A stretch of DNA of 64,000 bases from Lepus europaeus. Its lineage: Eukaryota; Chordata; Mammalia; Lagomorpha; Leporidae. The position numbers and the translations under genes were made by a program. Where the stretch lies: contig NC_084834.1 in assembly GCF_033115175.1 (NCBI RefSeq), positions 39,724,077 to 39,788,076 of the forward strand, read 5' to 3'. Under the pieces are notes generated by a model. The model worked only from the letters and a program-made list of their open reading frames with translations, ran no database searches and was not told where the DNA came from. Shown here piece after piece: positions 34,816-46,407 of this stretch (its first letter is position 1; every line of letters begins with the position of its first letter).

Positions 34816-36991
34816 ACCTCACAGTTAAAATGATGAAAATAACACAACAAATTACATATTTTAAAATAATAAATTCCTTTCTTTCTTCCCTTTCTTACCC
34901 CCTCCCTCATCCTCTTCATCCTCCCCTTTCCTTTCTCCCTGTTTTCTTCCTTCTTCTTTCTTTGTTTTTCTTAAAATGCAATCCAATGTGGATGCAGCTT
35001 GCTAGGAAAAGCTATGTAACACTAATAGCTATAAGAACCTTATTTCATTGGCATGATTAACACCAAGATTTCAAAGCTATAGCTTGTTCAGCCTACTACC
35101 ATTATTATCAAGAAATCCAAGCCACAAAAATGTGGCCAATTATCTATGACAAACATGCTGAATATTGCAGTGAAAATGACAGCGTCTGACTGGACATGAG
35201 TGGAAAGAAATTTGGCCCTCTTTGTCAAATTAAAAACTCATTTCTAAACCCAGAGGCTTGCAAAATTTAAGTTTTTATCAATTATATTATATTAGAATGT
35301 GCAGTCTCCAAGTATAGCATAATTACCTGCTACATCACAAAATTTTGGCCATCCTTTCTTTGAATCATCTTTACTTATCATCTTCCCCATTCTTTTCAGC
35401 CTTCTCATGAACAACTGTCAAGTCTCTCCTTTTAATTTCTTTTTCAAAAGGTAGTTTTCCAAATTCATTGACACTTTTCCAGCATATGATATATGTCATT
35501 GGGTAGCTCCAGGCTGACTTTCTTTTTTTGGTTCTTTCACAAGCTCTTGATCATTGTAGGATTGGATAGGACAGACTGCTAGGTTTCAGTTTGCTCATTT
35601 ACTTGGAAGATTGATCAATTCAGAGTTTTAGTAGAAAGCAGAACAAATGTATGCCACTGGTGTACTTTGTTATTTCCAAGGCTACTTTAGGGGTTCTGAT
35701 CATTAACAATCACATTCTTCCCTACTTTTTCTCTTCAGTCCCAGTATCCAACATACCTATAATCTACTTGACTTTTAGTGGCCATAACTACACCTGCATT
35801 TCTGAGGTCTCTGCTATTGCTTGCCTATTAACCAAAGTTTTAACATCCCTTTTCCTTTGTCCTTATATTGTACCATACCATATACTGGATTTTTTATTAC
35901 TATTTCAGAAACTGATGGGTACACATTCACCTGTATACATACAAACTGAATAAAAATTGGGTTATGCTAATTAGTGGAGAGAATTCTATTCTACCAGTTT
36001 CAATAAAGTATGATTACTGTGTGATACCAGTCAGAACTTTTAAGCAATTTATTATGGTATATTTTATCTTTCATTACTATGTCTTGTAGATTTTATTCTC
36101 TTTGCTTTATTTTTTTCTTTTTCAATTATTATTTCAAAACTGTAATAAAGAGTAAAAGAGAACCTGTTAGTTTAAGAACTGGGAAAGAATTTCTCTGAGT
36201 TGAAATGATAGGTTTTTTTTACATATGGAAATTTATTAAAGCTAATATTTTCCAAATTCAGTTTAGCATAAAACTTGTATCATCATCTATAATACTATTT
36301 ACGGCACTTTTTTTCATATTACAGATCAGACATAAGTGGTTTGTAAAATCAATTTACTAGTCTATGACCATCATATACATAAATAAAAATAATTGAAATG
36401 GAAGAGATAGCATACACAAAAAAGATACATTATGTTTCATGGATATTTTCTTTCTGCTGTGTGTGTGTGTGTATGCATGTATGTGTATGTGTTTGGGATA
36501 AATGGACTGAGATGTTAAGACATGAATTCTTATTCTTGAAAAAAACATTTTAATTTTTCCAATTTTTAAATGATTGAAACCTAAAAACTCATTAGGTGGT
36601 GACATGAATATATTTTTAAAGTAAATAACATTCCTTTAGTGTTTATTAACACTTTGGAAAACACATAGGTTATATACATAATTAACTGAACCATCAAATA
36701 ATGGATAATGATATATTTCTTAAGGTAAACACCATGGTGTACTACTTATTTTGTGGAATGTCTTCTAGTACAGGGATAGACTGACTAGTAGTGACGGAGG
36801 CAGACAAGTTGCTCTGAATGACAAAGAAGAGTTTGGAGTTTCCTTAGGCAGTCTGAGAATGAGAGAGAAGGTAGAAGTAAGGAAGGCAAGATAGATTAGA
36901 AATTTAGGCAAAGGTGTTACATGCAGAAGGAGGGTGACTAGGCAAAAGTCTCCTGTACTAAGAATGACTAAGAGACTATAAAAACAGAGAC
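34816..36991. other. Unassigned intergenic DNA
   Basis: Includes a pyrimidine-rich stretch (34873-34974), a (GT)n-like tract (36459-36494) and T-rich DNA. The 100-codon frame at 35651-35953 has no recognisable domain. Old LINE sequence is possible. Confidence 0.45.
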
Positions 36992-37422
36992 TGGTTTGGA
37001 TGTGGTTTGCCCCCAAAGGTTAATACAATGAAAGACTAGTTCCTGGTATGGCTGTGCTGATGTGGCTGAAACTTTGAGGATGGCTAGTGGTCAGTGGGAG
37101 ATGATTACATCACAAAGATACCACCCTTGTGGAGGGATTAACAGTGATCTCACCTGAGTGGGTTGGTTCCCCTGAGAGCATGTAGTTACAGAAGAATGAG
37201 CCAAGCTCCTCTTCCCTCTCTTGTTTCCTTGTTCACACAATGTCCCTTCTGCACCCAGCTGGTCCCCTGTCTTAGTCTCTACCACATTACAATGCAGCCA
37301 GGCTGGCACCAGGCTGTGTGGACCTTCCAACTACCAGAATCATGAGCCAAATAAACTCCTTCCAGAATTACCTGGCTTCAAGGATTTTATTATATAGCAG
37401 CCTACAATGGACTAAGACAGCA
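36992..37422 (+). mobile_element. MaLR LTR (MST/MLT1-type), sense
   Basis: Starts TGGTTTGGATGTGGTTTGCC and proceeds through GATGTGGCTGAAACTTTGAG, CAGTGGGAGATGATTACATC and CCAAATAAACTCCTTCCAGA (poly-A signal) to ATGGACTAAGACAGC. It is the only MaLR LTR here on the + strand and appears full length. Confidence 0.8.
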
Positions 37423-38534
37423 GATAGGTCTTGCTTTTAATTTCGAGTTGTTCCTGGGTTGCTCAGAGTTGTGACCTCCCCTTCTCCAACTTCCATTTCC
37501 CCCCAAACATCACAGTAGTTTTCTGAGTACACATAAATATGAGAATAAGACATTGAGAGGTTGCTATTTGGATGTGCGTTTAAAGGTTGGAGGCAGTGTC
37601 AATTGGGTGAAGAGGTGGGGAAAAGTAAAGCATAAGCAAGAGGCAAAGGCAAGCTACTGATATACAAGGCAGCAAAAGTGAAGATTCCAAGGCCACAGTG
37701 AGAGCAGAAATCTAAGTGCAAGAAGTGAAGTTTGTCAGCTTTACCTAAAATATCTGGAGCACATTTAGGATCTAGGGGCTATCATCTGTACTACAATACG
37801 ATCTACATTTATGAACTGAATCCAGAAGATAGCCCACAGCATCAGCTTAAAATTGTGCATTTATGAGTACTGATAGGCAAGGAAGATAAGTAGGAAGTCA
37901 GGGAGAAAGAAAATGGGGAGAAGAGAAAGAGGATGAGGCAGTGAGATGAAAAGGTGTCAACATTCTCCTTTTATGGAGAGTATGGAATCTCTGCTGGTGA
38001 CTTCTCACCTCTTCCTTTCCATCTTATCTTTACCACCTCCCTTGATTCCTTCCCTCTTTCCTGCCTTTTCACTCTCACTTTCTTCCTAGCCATGAAAGAG
38101 AGTAGATTGAGGTAGGAGTCAAAAGTAAGAATTTAAGGAAAAGGTAACTTTCAACCAGCAGTAGCTGCCTTCTCTTTGGCTTGCGTTACAAAGGGAAATA
38201 ACTGTGTGATGGCTCATGTGAGTCTCCACATTTTAAATGGAGTGAAGAATGTTTACCGAAATGTGGGAGCCAAATGCGAGGTCCTCAGTGAAGAGCTTAT
38301 CAGGGCATAGGAGGGAAGACAGAAGGAGGGAGGAAAAGACAAAGTCACCTACGGGTATAGTATCAGTTTTCAGAGAAAAGCAATAATTGGCAACAGTGGC
38401 AGGATGAAGAGCACTGGGTGAAGGCTGGCACTGTTCTTGTGCTTGTTCAGGGCTACCAACCCTAACATTCAGATTTCCTTCTTAGAACTGATTTAAATTG
38501 TAATCAATTTTTTTAGTTGCTTCTTCCCTACTAG
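37423..38534. other. Unassigned DNA
   Basis: AG-rich in places (37850-37960). No gene or repeat recognised. Confidence 0.45.
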
Positions 38535-38680
38535 ACTATAAGCTTCAAGAAGGCAGAGACTATAGAGTGCTTAATCATTGCCAGACCCATAACACACATT
38601 CTAAGCCACTTAATGATATTCCTTTATACATTCTCACCTCTTATAATGCCTGCCACATTGGAAATACTCATATGCATTTG
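38535..38680 (+). mobile_element. L2-like fragment
   Basis: CTATAAGCTTCAAGAAGGCA with GAGACTATAGAGTGCTT resembles the L2 'TAAGCTCCATGAGGGCAGGGA' motif. Confidence 0.45.
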
Positions 38681-38921
38681 CTGAAGAAAGAAGTTGTCAG
38701 ATGCACAGGGGAGAAGCATCAACTGAAGTGGTCAATGGATTGGCCTGTCCTTTCCAAAGCATCTGTTCTCATGGAAGATTTGTTAGGAAGATATGGCTTT
38801 ATCATTTATATGCCTACAAAAGATGTTCATGTGGAAGGAGAATTTACTTAGCAAAATTAATTCAAATATTAACGATCATAAACATGTTTGAAGCGTTATC
38901 CTATTCTCACAAAGCAACTTT

Positions 38922-39354
38922 GAGATAGGACTAATCAGGGAGATAGGATTAAGTCCATGAGCTGGAGGCCACAATCTCTTATCCCTATGAGATCTCACTT
39001 GTTTCCACCCACCTGTCAATCAGATTGTAACCACGCCCCTTTTGGAAGTGAGTAAGAGGCTGGAGTGTACTAGACCTGCCCCAGATCTTCGCCCTGTTCT
39101 CTCTCCCCTACCTGCTTCCATTTTGCTCGTGCTCTCCTGCCCATTCGCCTCTCAGTTGAAGTCTGTCCTGCTCCCTGGAAAAGGCTGGTATGGAACGCCC
39201 CGCTTACCCTCCTAGCCCACTTTCCCTTAATAAAGCCCTCAAGTTCCTGCGTATTTCTCTCACTTTCCAATCCTGAACTTTACCATGCTGCCTGTCTCAT
39301 TTGGGCCAGTGCTTAGAATTCTTATCTACGTGAACAGCAAGAACCTGAAATGTT
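38922..39354 (+). mobile_element. Gammaretrovirus-like endogenous LTR
   Basis: The left end shows a duplicated GAGATAGGA(C/T)TAA motif. The middle has CGCCCCTTTTGG and a C/T-rich run, then the poly-A signal AATAAA (39229-39234) and a CT-rich downstream region. Immediately after, AATTTGGGGACAAGC (about 39355-39370) resembles the degenerate start of a class I ERV leader with primer-binding site. Length of about 430 bp and layout fit a class I LTR. No gag, pol or env frame follows. Family not identified. Confidence 0.5.
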
Positions 39355-40988
39355 AAATTTGGGGACAAGCTAACCCATAACATAAATGGTAACCAAGAAG
39401 GGATTAGGAATCTGTATAAAATTGGCAACATGGTAAAGGCCTTTCAAACAAGTTTCCCGTGATTTCTAACTTCTGAAAATCTGTTTGTCTTCCAGCCTAT
39501 CTTCTCTCAGCTTTCATGGCGTCCCTCGGAAACACAACTTTAGCAAACATGTGGTTTCATCTCTCAGGAAAGGTGCCTGAGCAATCACATGAGGTTTTTG
39601 CCTCAGGCGTTTTTTCTGTTTTCTCTCAGTGTTTGCAGTTTGGGAAGAAAGTGTAAAAATGCAAGGGTTGATGTATTTTGTGTTTCTAACATTGCTAGTT
39701 TTTGAAACACAAAATGTTAGCGTTAATGGAGTTATGGGAAAAAGGCAAGAAAAAGCTGGGCCTGTTAGAGTTTGTTGAAATGTAAAAGTTTCCAAATTGC
39801 TTGTGATGGGTTTCTAAGGATAAGGTAAAATTTTAAAGTTTCACTGATGGGTTTAACTTTACCAAACAATTGCCTGCCCTTGCCTCAGGTCTTTTGATTT
39901 TCAAATCAGGCATGCTTTCAATTGTTAACTTCTGATAGGCTACCAGGTCCTGTTGCCTAGCAACTGATAGCATCAGGAATGTGGGACTCTAAACATGCTG
40001 CCTCCGCCCCAAGATGGCAGTCTCTGTGATAAACACGTGTTTGCCAAAATGGCGAATCGCCGCTGGGGACTTCAGCCCTTACTGGAAGATGGCAACCGAT
40101 TCCACCCCAAGATAGCAGCTCCTATGGCTGGCCACATGCTGCATGCCTGATTAAGGGAGTGACGTTTTATTATGGACTTTTTAAATGTTAGCCTTATGCT
40201 GGTTTATCATTTTGGCTTTATGCTGGTTTTCCCTTTGGTCTTCTGGGACAGTATTTTCCCAGACCAGGCAGTTTTCCCTTTTGCAGTCTTTATTTGAGTA
40301 TGCTATGTTATGGCTGTGTGCTGGAAGGTGGAATTCTTGGATTCCCAATCTTTATTATTCTAGCTTGTTATGTTTTAGGTATGCACTGGATTCTGGAATT
40401 CTTGAATTCCCATTTTTTTTCTTTATTATTTTAGTTTCTCTTCTTGGCTATGTGTGGGAATTGTGGTACCTCTAGGGTGCAGTACACCAGGAGTGTCATG
40501 GCTCTCTGGGATGGTATGTCTCAGACTAAGCAGTGTTTTCTTTTTATTTTGGTATGGTATTTTGGCTTTACAATGATTTAGAAGTGTGTAGTCCACTGTG
40601 GTTAACATGTTTGTGAAAAAATGTATCTTTTCTTCTAGTTCTGTCTGCCATGAGGGTACATTAGCTTGAGAGTAGAGTCGTTGAAGAGAGTAGATGAGGA
40701 ACTCTGGCATAATGTAGTGTGATTTGTAATGAAATGTGGATTATACACTTCCGAGATGGATGGCTTGATCTGGATGAGGTGGTACTCGTATCTACAAATT
40801 AGTTTACATGCACATTGCTTCAATACTATTTGTGTCAGGCTAGGTCTGGAAACAGGGTGTCATACTAACAGAAAGCTTAGGAGACTTCACTCATCTTGCT
40901 CGTATGTGATAGTCAGCAGTTGGTGAACTTGAACTGTCACTGAGATTTCTGCCTATGCCTCCCTCTCTATACTCTATGTAGATAGCCT
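39355..40988. other. Unassigned sequence downstream of the LTR
   Basis: May be decayed ERV interior or a second element. Contains a hairpin (39676-39714), a GC-richer patch with four YY1-like motifs (40011-40118) and decayed 65-bp tandem repeats (40331-40412). No reading frame with retroviral similarity was recognised. Confidence 0.4.
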
Positions 40989-40999
40989 TATTTGATTTT

Positions 41000-41342
41000 T
41001 TTAAAAAATATTTATTTATTTGTTTTAAAGGCGGAGCTACAGAGAGGCAGAGGCAGAGAGAGATAAAAAGGGACAGAGAAAGAGAGAGAGGAAGGTCTTC
41101 CATCTGCTGGTTCACTACCCAGATGGCCACAACAACCAAAACTGCGCTGATTCAAAACCAGGAGCTTCTTCTGGGTCTCCCATGCAGATGCAGGTGCCCA
41201 AGGACTTGGGCCATCTTGTACTGCTTTCCCAGGCCATAGCAGAGAGCTGGATCAGAAGTGGAGCAGCTGGGACTCGAACCAGCTCCTATATGGGATGCCA
41301 GCTCTGCAAGCGGCCACTATGCCAAAGTGCCAGCCCCATCTC
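41000..41342 (-). mobile_element. CSINE
   Basis: Flanked by TATTTGATTTT (40989-40999 and 41343-41353). The head contains the reverse of a perfect B box (GGACTCGAACC, about 41270-41280). Confidence 0.95.
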
Positions 41343-41353
41343 TATTTGATTTT

Positions 41354-42050
41354 CACAAGCAATGCTGGTCTTCCAGTTAATGTTGTTTGTTGACAAATGT
41401 CAATAAGTAGGTGTGTAACTAATAAGGTCACTTTTTCATGTCCTCTGTCAATTGAGTTTTCTCTTCCGTGAATAATCTGAACAAATGCTTTGTACTTTAC
41501 ATCTTGAATGGTTTGCTTTTCTTATATATTTGCACATATATCTTTTTACATCTGGGCTTTATGACACTCTTACATGCAAAACAAATGATGTCTCAGATAC
41601 AGCTGATTGCTATGTTTATAGTGACTTTAAACATATGAAAAAGTTTTTAGTTTAATATAATAAACTTATAAATACTTTCATTTGTACTTTTTTTATGGCA
41701 TTTTTCAAATTCTATTTAGGGAGTAACCTGTGCCAGGAAATAGAAAATGGGTTTGTAGCAACCAACACAGTCAACAGCGTTTCTGCTCTTATCTCAGTAG
41801 TGATAATCATTGCTTGAAGAAAAGTAAAGCAGTGTACTAGTGTAGAGAATGATACGCAGTAAGTGTATGGAGTAGAATTTTGAATCTCATGGATAGGGAT
41901 AAAGTTTTTGATTAGATGACATGAGAGTAGAGAACTGATTAAGTAATGGAGCAAGCCAAGTAAATATCTGCCTTGTTTATATTTCTTTTTTTTTTTTCAG
42001 ATGATGCAAAATTTACTCCTATAGATTCTTGTAAACTATTTTTTAAAATT
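41354..42050. other. Unassigned AT-rich DNA
   Basis: Nothing firmly recognised. Confidence 0.4.
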
Positions 42051-42231
42051 TGCATTTAATATTAAGCCTTTAATCTGTCCCAAATATTTTTTGTTTATAG
42101 TGTGAGGTAAAGATCTAATTTCAACTATTCTATATGGGTAGATAGCTGTTCTAACACCATGTGTTACATTGGTCATTCTGTCTCCACTGTTTTGTAAGAC
42201 TGCCTGTCATGCATCATTGGCACCCTATATG
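42051..42231 (-). mobile_element. L1M ORF2 remnant (antisense), left part
   Basis: TTTATAGTGTGAGGTAAAGA, ATATGGGTAGATAGCTGTTC and AACACCATGTG match inverted mammalian L1 ORF2 text. It continues at about 42695-43330 beyond the MITE. Confidence 0.6.
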
Positions 42232-42694
42232 AGGGTACCTCCAAAAATTTGTGCTAAAATAGAATAATAAAAGTTTATTTTGATGCAAAAATCTTTTTGA
42301 AATCCACACATAGTTTTTCTTTTCTTTCTTTTTTTTTTTTTAAATTTGACAGAGTTAGACAGTGAGAGAGACAGAGAGAAAGGTCTTCCTTCCATTGGTT
42401 CACCCCCAAAATGGCCACTATGGCCAGAGCTACGCCTATCCAAAGCCAGGAGCCAGGTGCTTACTCCTGGTCTCCCATGCGGTGCAAGGGCCCAAGCACT
42501 TGTGCCATCCTCCACTGCCTTCCTGGACCACAGCAGAGAGCTGGACTGGAAGAGGAGCAACCGGGACTGGAACCCGGCACTCATATGGGATGCCAGCACA
42601 GCAGGTGGAGGATTAACCAAGTGAGCCATGGAGCCAGCCTGCATAGTTTTTCATAATATGTGTTTTTCATAAACTATTTGAAGACCATTCCCCT
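42232..42694. mobile_element. Mariner-like MITE interrupted by a CSINE
   Basis: Left half 42232-42319 (GAGGGTACCTCCAAAAATTT to CACACATAGTTTTTC) and right half 42642-42694 (GCATAGTTTTTCATAATATG to CTATTTGAAGACCATTCC). The ends are inverted relative to each other. Confidence 0.6.
42320..42641 (-). mobile_element. CSINE nested in the MITE
   Basis: Perfect target-site duplication CATAGTTTTTC (42309-42319 and 42642-42652). Tail T-run (42331-42341) then AAATTTGACAG, i.e. the CTGTCAAA-tail subfamily. Confidence 0.95.
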
Positions 42695-43330
42695 CATATA
42701 ATTGAATCAAATAAAATAAATTTTGTATTCTGTTCCACTGGCCTATTTATTTGTTTCTATATCAATATTGCAATGTTTAATTACTATATAAGAAGTCTTG
42801 ATTGCCTTTTGAGTGTGTCCTTTGCTTACTATATTTTTTCTACTGATTTTTTCTATTCTTCACTTTTAATTTTACCTTGTAAATTTGAAATTGAACTTGT
42901 CCAAGTTTTATAAAATGCTATACTTTGATTTTGGTTTGATGTATTGATTCATGTAACTACTACCATCTTAAAGACACAAACCTTTATTATCCAGTGAAAG
43001 GATGTTTTTCTCTATCTAAATTGATAGACTTAACTTAGGCTTTTTATAAGTCCTTCAATAATGATTATAGTTTTCTCTCCAATTTTTTTAGACATTCAAT
43101 TTTTGAATTATTTTAAAAATCTTTTTTTTTTTACTTTTTATGTTTTTAGAATTTTTTGTGTAATGACCTAATATTTAGTTACCTTAATAAAATTAACTTA
43201 TTTGTTCTCTTGGACTTTCACTTAAGCAATAATGTCATCTGTGAATTGTTTATATATATTTCTTTAAAAATTTTTTTCCTGTCTTCGGTTAGGATTTTTA
43301 ATAAAAGTTAGAATAACAAGTGTTAACATA
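42695..43330 (-). mobile_element. L1M ORF2 remnant (antisense), right part
   Basis: TCTATATCAATATTGCAATG, GTGAAAGGATGTTTTTCTCT and TATAAGTCCTTCAATAATGA follow inverted ORF2 order. Strongly decayed. Confidence 0.5.
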
Positions 43331-43794
43331 CATCTTATTTCATATGCATGCTCACATAAAAATAACTTACTATGTATAAAAGACAGGAAATTTGGAAATG
43401 TAGTAGCCTTTAAATGATTTCAGAAAATTACAAAATTCCATATCTTGTAGATCCCAGTGTACACACTTTAAATCCTACATTTATACAGATAAATTGCTTG
43501 TAAAACACAATTAGAAGAATATATTGATTTTCCATCATTAAATTTTTTGTCTTTTGAGATAAGCTTGATTAGGTTATTCTAATGAGCTAAAACTTGTTGA
43601 ATGTAATTTTCTAACATTTTTAGGATTTTAACACTTTTAAATGCATTTATGTTTTAAGTTAAAGTGAATTTCCATTTTTTTAGTCTTTCTATTTTTTGAT
43701 ATCAAATTTACAATAACCTAATTAAAAGAAGTAGAAGTTTTTCCTCTTTTACTGTCTCTTTATTACCCCTATTTTCCTCTTGATATGATTTTTT
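43331..43794. other. Unassigned AT-rich DNA
   Basis: Nothing recognised. Confidence 0.4.
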
Positions 43795-44116
43795 TTTAAG
43801 ATTTATTTTTATTTATTTGAAAGACGCAGTTACATAGTGAGGTAGAGACAGAGGGAGAGGTCTTCCATTTGCTGGTTCACTGCTCAGATGGCTGCAACGG
43901 CCAGAGCTGCGCTGATTTGAAGCCAGGAACCAGGAACCAGGAACCAGGAGCTTCTTCCGGGTCTCCCATGTGGGTGCAGGGGCTAAGGGGCCATCTTCTA
44001 CTGCTTTCCCAGGCCATAGCACAGAGCTGGATTGGAAGAGGAACAGCTGGGATTAGAACCGGTGTCCACATAGGATGCCAGCACTTCAGGCCAGGGCGTT
44101 AACCCGCTGCGCCTCC
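43795..44116 (-). mobile_element. CSINE missing the first ~13 bp of its head
   Basis: AAGATTTATTTTTATTTATTTG tail to GTTAACCCGCTGCGCC, where it stops short of the usual ACAGCGCCGGCCCC. AGGAACC is repeated three times (43924-43948). No clear target-site duplication, so the end may have been lost later. Confidence 0.92.
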
Positions 44117-44259
44117 GATCTTGTATGCTTCATTTGTTAGATTTTTCAGAAAGATGTTACTTTTGTTGCTTCTCACTATCATATCCAATTTCCATATTAC
44201 CTTGTGAATCTCTTTCTCTACCTTCTTGTACTGTTATCATTGTTTCATTTTTTTTTCTT

Positions 44260-44730
44260 GTTAAAATATCCATTCACAATGGCTATATAGCAATAAAAAA
44301 AGTACAGAGTGAAAATACTCTTACCCCTTTCTAATTAATTTCTAAACAAATTTTATACATTCATATTTATGCATACACAGAATTATTCTTTTGTTATTTA
44401 ATATCATATATATACTATATTTTAGATATACTATATCAATATATTTAGAGATTTTTAAGTATTTATAAAAAGCTGGTTAGTACTCTGTTGTGTATTTGGA
44501 TAATCATCTATCCATTACCTTCTTGATGGGTGTTGATATTATTTCCAAATTTTGTTATTATAAATTATGATGCAATAATAAAAAGTTTTTTGTATTTGAC
44601 TTTTCTCTTTTACACTTTTGTGGAGCCATTTGGAGAATAAATTGCATATGTCATAATATCTTAGCTGTATATTTTTTCATATGCATAACTGAAGAATAAA
44701 ACTATTCTGTGAAATCACAATTTTATTACA
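44260..44730 (-). mobile_element. Old L1M 3' remnant (antisense)
   Basis: GGTTAGTACTCTGTTGTGTA, GATGGGTGTTGATATTATTTC, AATTATGATGCAATAATAAA resemble inverted L1 text (TTGATGGACATTTAGGTTGTTTCC). Confidence 0.5.
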
Positions 44731-44921
44731 TATAAGAAAATTAACAATAATTCCATATGTAATAGAAAATCCAATTCTCATTTGTATTTTCTCAAATTTT
44801 TCAATTATATCTTTTATATTTTTTGAAAAAATCTAATGCCCAATAAAATTTCACAAATGTGTCATGTCTCTTTAGTTTCTTGTAATCTAAAAAAATCTCC
44901 TGTCTTTTGGTGTCTCAAGAT

Positions 44922-45438
44922 TTTTTTAAAAGTTTTATTCATTCATTTATTTGCAAGGCAGAGTAACAGACAAAAAGGAAGAGACCGAGATCTTGGGTCC
45001 ACAGTTATCATGAGTGCTGATGCAAGTCTGGTGAATTCCTGGCTTCCACCTGGCCCAGCCCAGCCATTTCTGTCATTTGGGGAGTGAATCAGCAGATGGA
45101 AGATATTCTCTCTCTCTCTCACTCTCACTCTCTCTCACTGCATTTCTCACTCTCTTGTAACTCTGCCTTTCAGATAAATAAAATAACTCGAGAGCGAGAG
45201 ATCTTCCACCTACTGTTTCACTCCCTAAATAGGGCTAGGTCGAAGCTAGGAATCGGGAACTCCCTATCTCTTAGGGTAGTAGGGGCTCAAGTATTCAGAC
45301 TGTCATCCACTGCCTTCCCAGGAGCATTAGCAGGAACCTAGAAAACAGGCAAAGTAGCTCAGACTCGAACTGACATTCCGATATGAGATGCTGGCATTGC
45401 CAGCTGTAGCTTAACTTCCTGTGCCACAACGCCAGCCC
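44922..45438 (-). mobile_element. CSINE split by an opposite CSINE
   Basis: The tail side (44922-44990) and head side (45200-45438, ending CCACAACGCCAGCCCC) form one minus-strand element. The break falls just before ATCTTCC. Confidence 0.88.
44991..45189 (+). mobile_element. 5'-truncated CSINE nested in a CSINE
   Basis: Contains only the 3' half: CCTGGCTTCCACCTGGCCCA, CATTTGGGGAGTGAATCAGC, CT tract, CTGCCTTTCAGATAAATAAA. Flanking GAGACCGAGA (44981-44990) and GAGAGCGAGA (45190-45199) are the duplication. Confidence 0.88.
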
Positions 45439-45800
45439 CTCAAAAGTTTTTTGAAAAATTTAAACCAGTTATTGAATAGTTTATCATATTCAGAAGTTTT
45501 TTGATTGTTTCCTCACCACTGGATTCAGATTAAACATGTTTGCACAAATTCTACATAGACAGTATGGTATTGAGTTATCAGTGTTGGTTATGTCAATAGA
45601 TTTTACTGTTGATAATTATTTTTGTCACTCATTAAGGTAGTATAAAGATACATTTGATCACTTAATTAAGATGATACCCAGGAGGTATACAGATAACTGT
45701 TGTAAAGATAACTTTTCCTCTTTGAAAATTTGTAAATCAGCTCTGGATGAATAACTCTAAAATATGTGAATATTCTTTGTCAACAAGGTTTTACTTATTG
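45439..45800. other. Unassigned AT-rich DNA
   Basis: Nothing recognised. Confidence 0.4.
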
Positions 45801-45815
45801 GTGTGATCCTTTTCT

Positions 45816-46163
45816 TCCTTCCTTTCTTTCTTTCTTTCTTCTTTTTTTTTTTTTTTTTTTTTGACAGGCAAAATTAGACAGTGAGAGAGAGACAGAGAGA
45901 AAGGTCTTCCTTCTGTTGGTTTACCCCCCAAATGGCCGCTATGGCCAGCACACTGCGCCAATCTGAAGCCAGGAGCCAGGTCTTCCATGTGGGTGCAGGG
46001 CCCAAGCACTTGGCCATCCTCCACTGCCTTCCCGGGCCACAGTAGAGAGCTGGACTGGAAGAGGAGCAACCCGGACAGAATCTGGAGCCCCGACCGGGAC
46101 TAGAACCCAGGGTGCCGGCGCCGCAGGCAGAGGATTAGCCTAGTGAGCCACGGTGCCGGCCCT
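45816..46163 (-). mobile_element. CSINE, CG-rich-headed subfamily, perfect 15-bp duplication
   Basis: GTGTGATCCTTTTCT at 45801-45815 and 46164-46178. (CTTTCTTC)n then T22 tail. Head ends CACGGTGCCGGCCC with many CG dinucleotides, indicating youth. Confidence 0.97.
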
Positions 46164-46270
46164 GTGTGATCCTTTTCTGAGGCAGTTATTACATTGAACT
46201 TGAAAAATCGTTGATTTTCTAATTCTTTCATTCTTTTTATACCTATTAGTTGTGAATCTTTTAAAAATTT

Positions 46271-46407
46271 GCTTCGGGGTCAGCACTGGGGCATTGCAGG
46301 TAAAGCTGCTTCCTGTGATGCAAGCATCCTGTAGGGCGTCTGTTTCTGTGGAGGCTGCCCTGCTTCCACTCCAACTCCCTGCTAATGGCCTGGGAGGCAG
46401 TATGAAG
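46271..46407 (+). mobile_element. CSINE, 5' part (interrupted by L1)
   Basis: GGGGTCAGCACTGGGGCATTG to GGCCTGGGAGGCAGTATGAAG; resumes at 47081 after the L1. Confidence 0.85.

Noticed and set aside
39355..40988. Surviving retroviral gag/pol frames after the LTR
   Set aside because: No frame shows retroviral motifs. The best open frames (39514-39795 minus, 40185-40475 plus) are unrecognisable and AT-biased.
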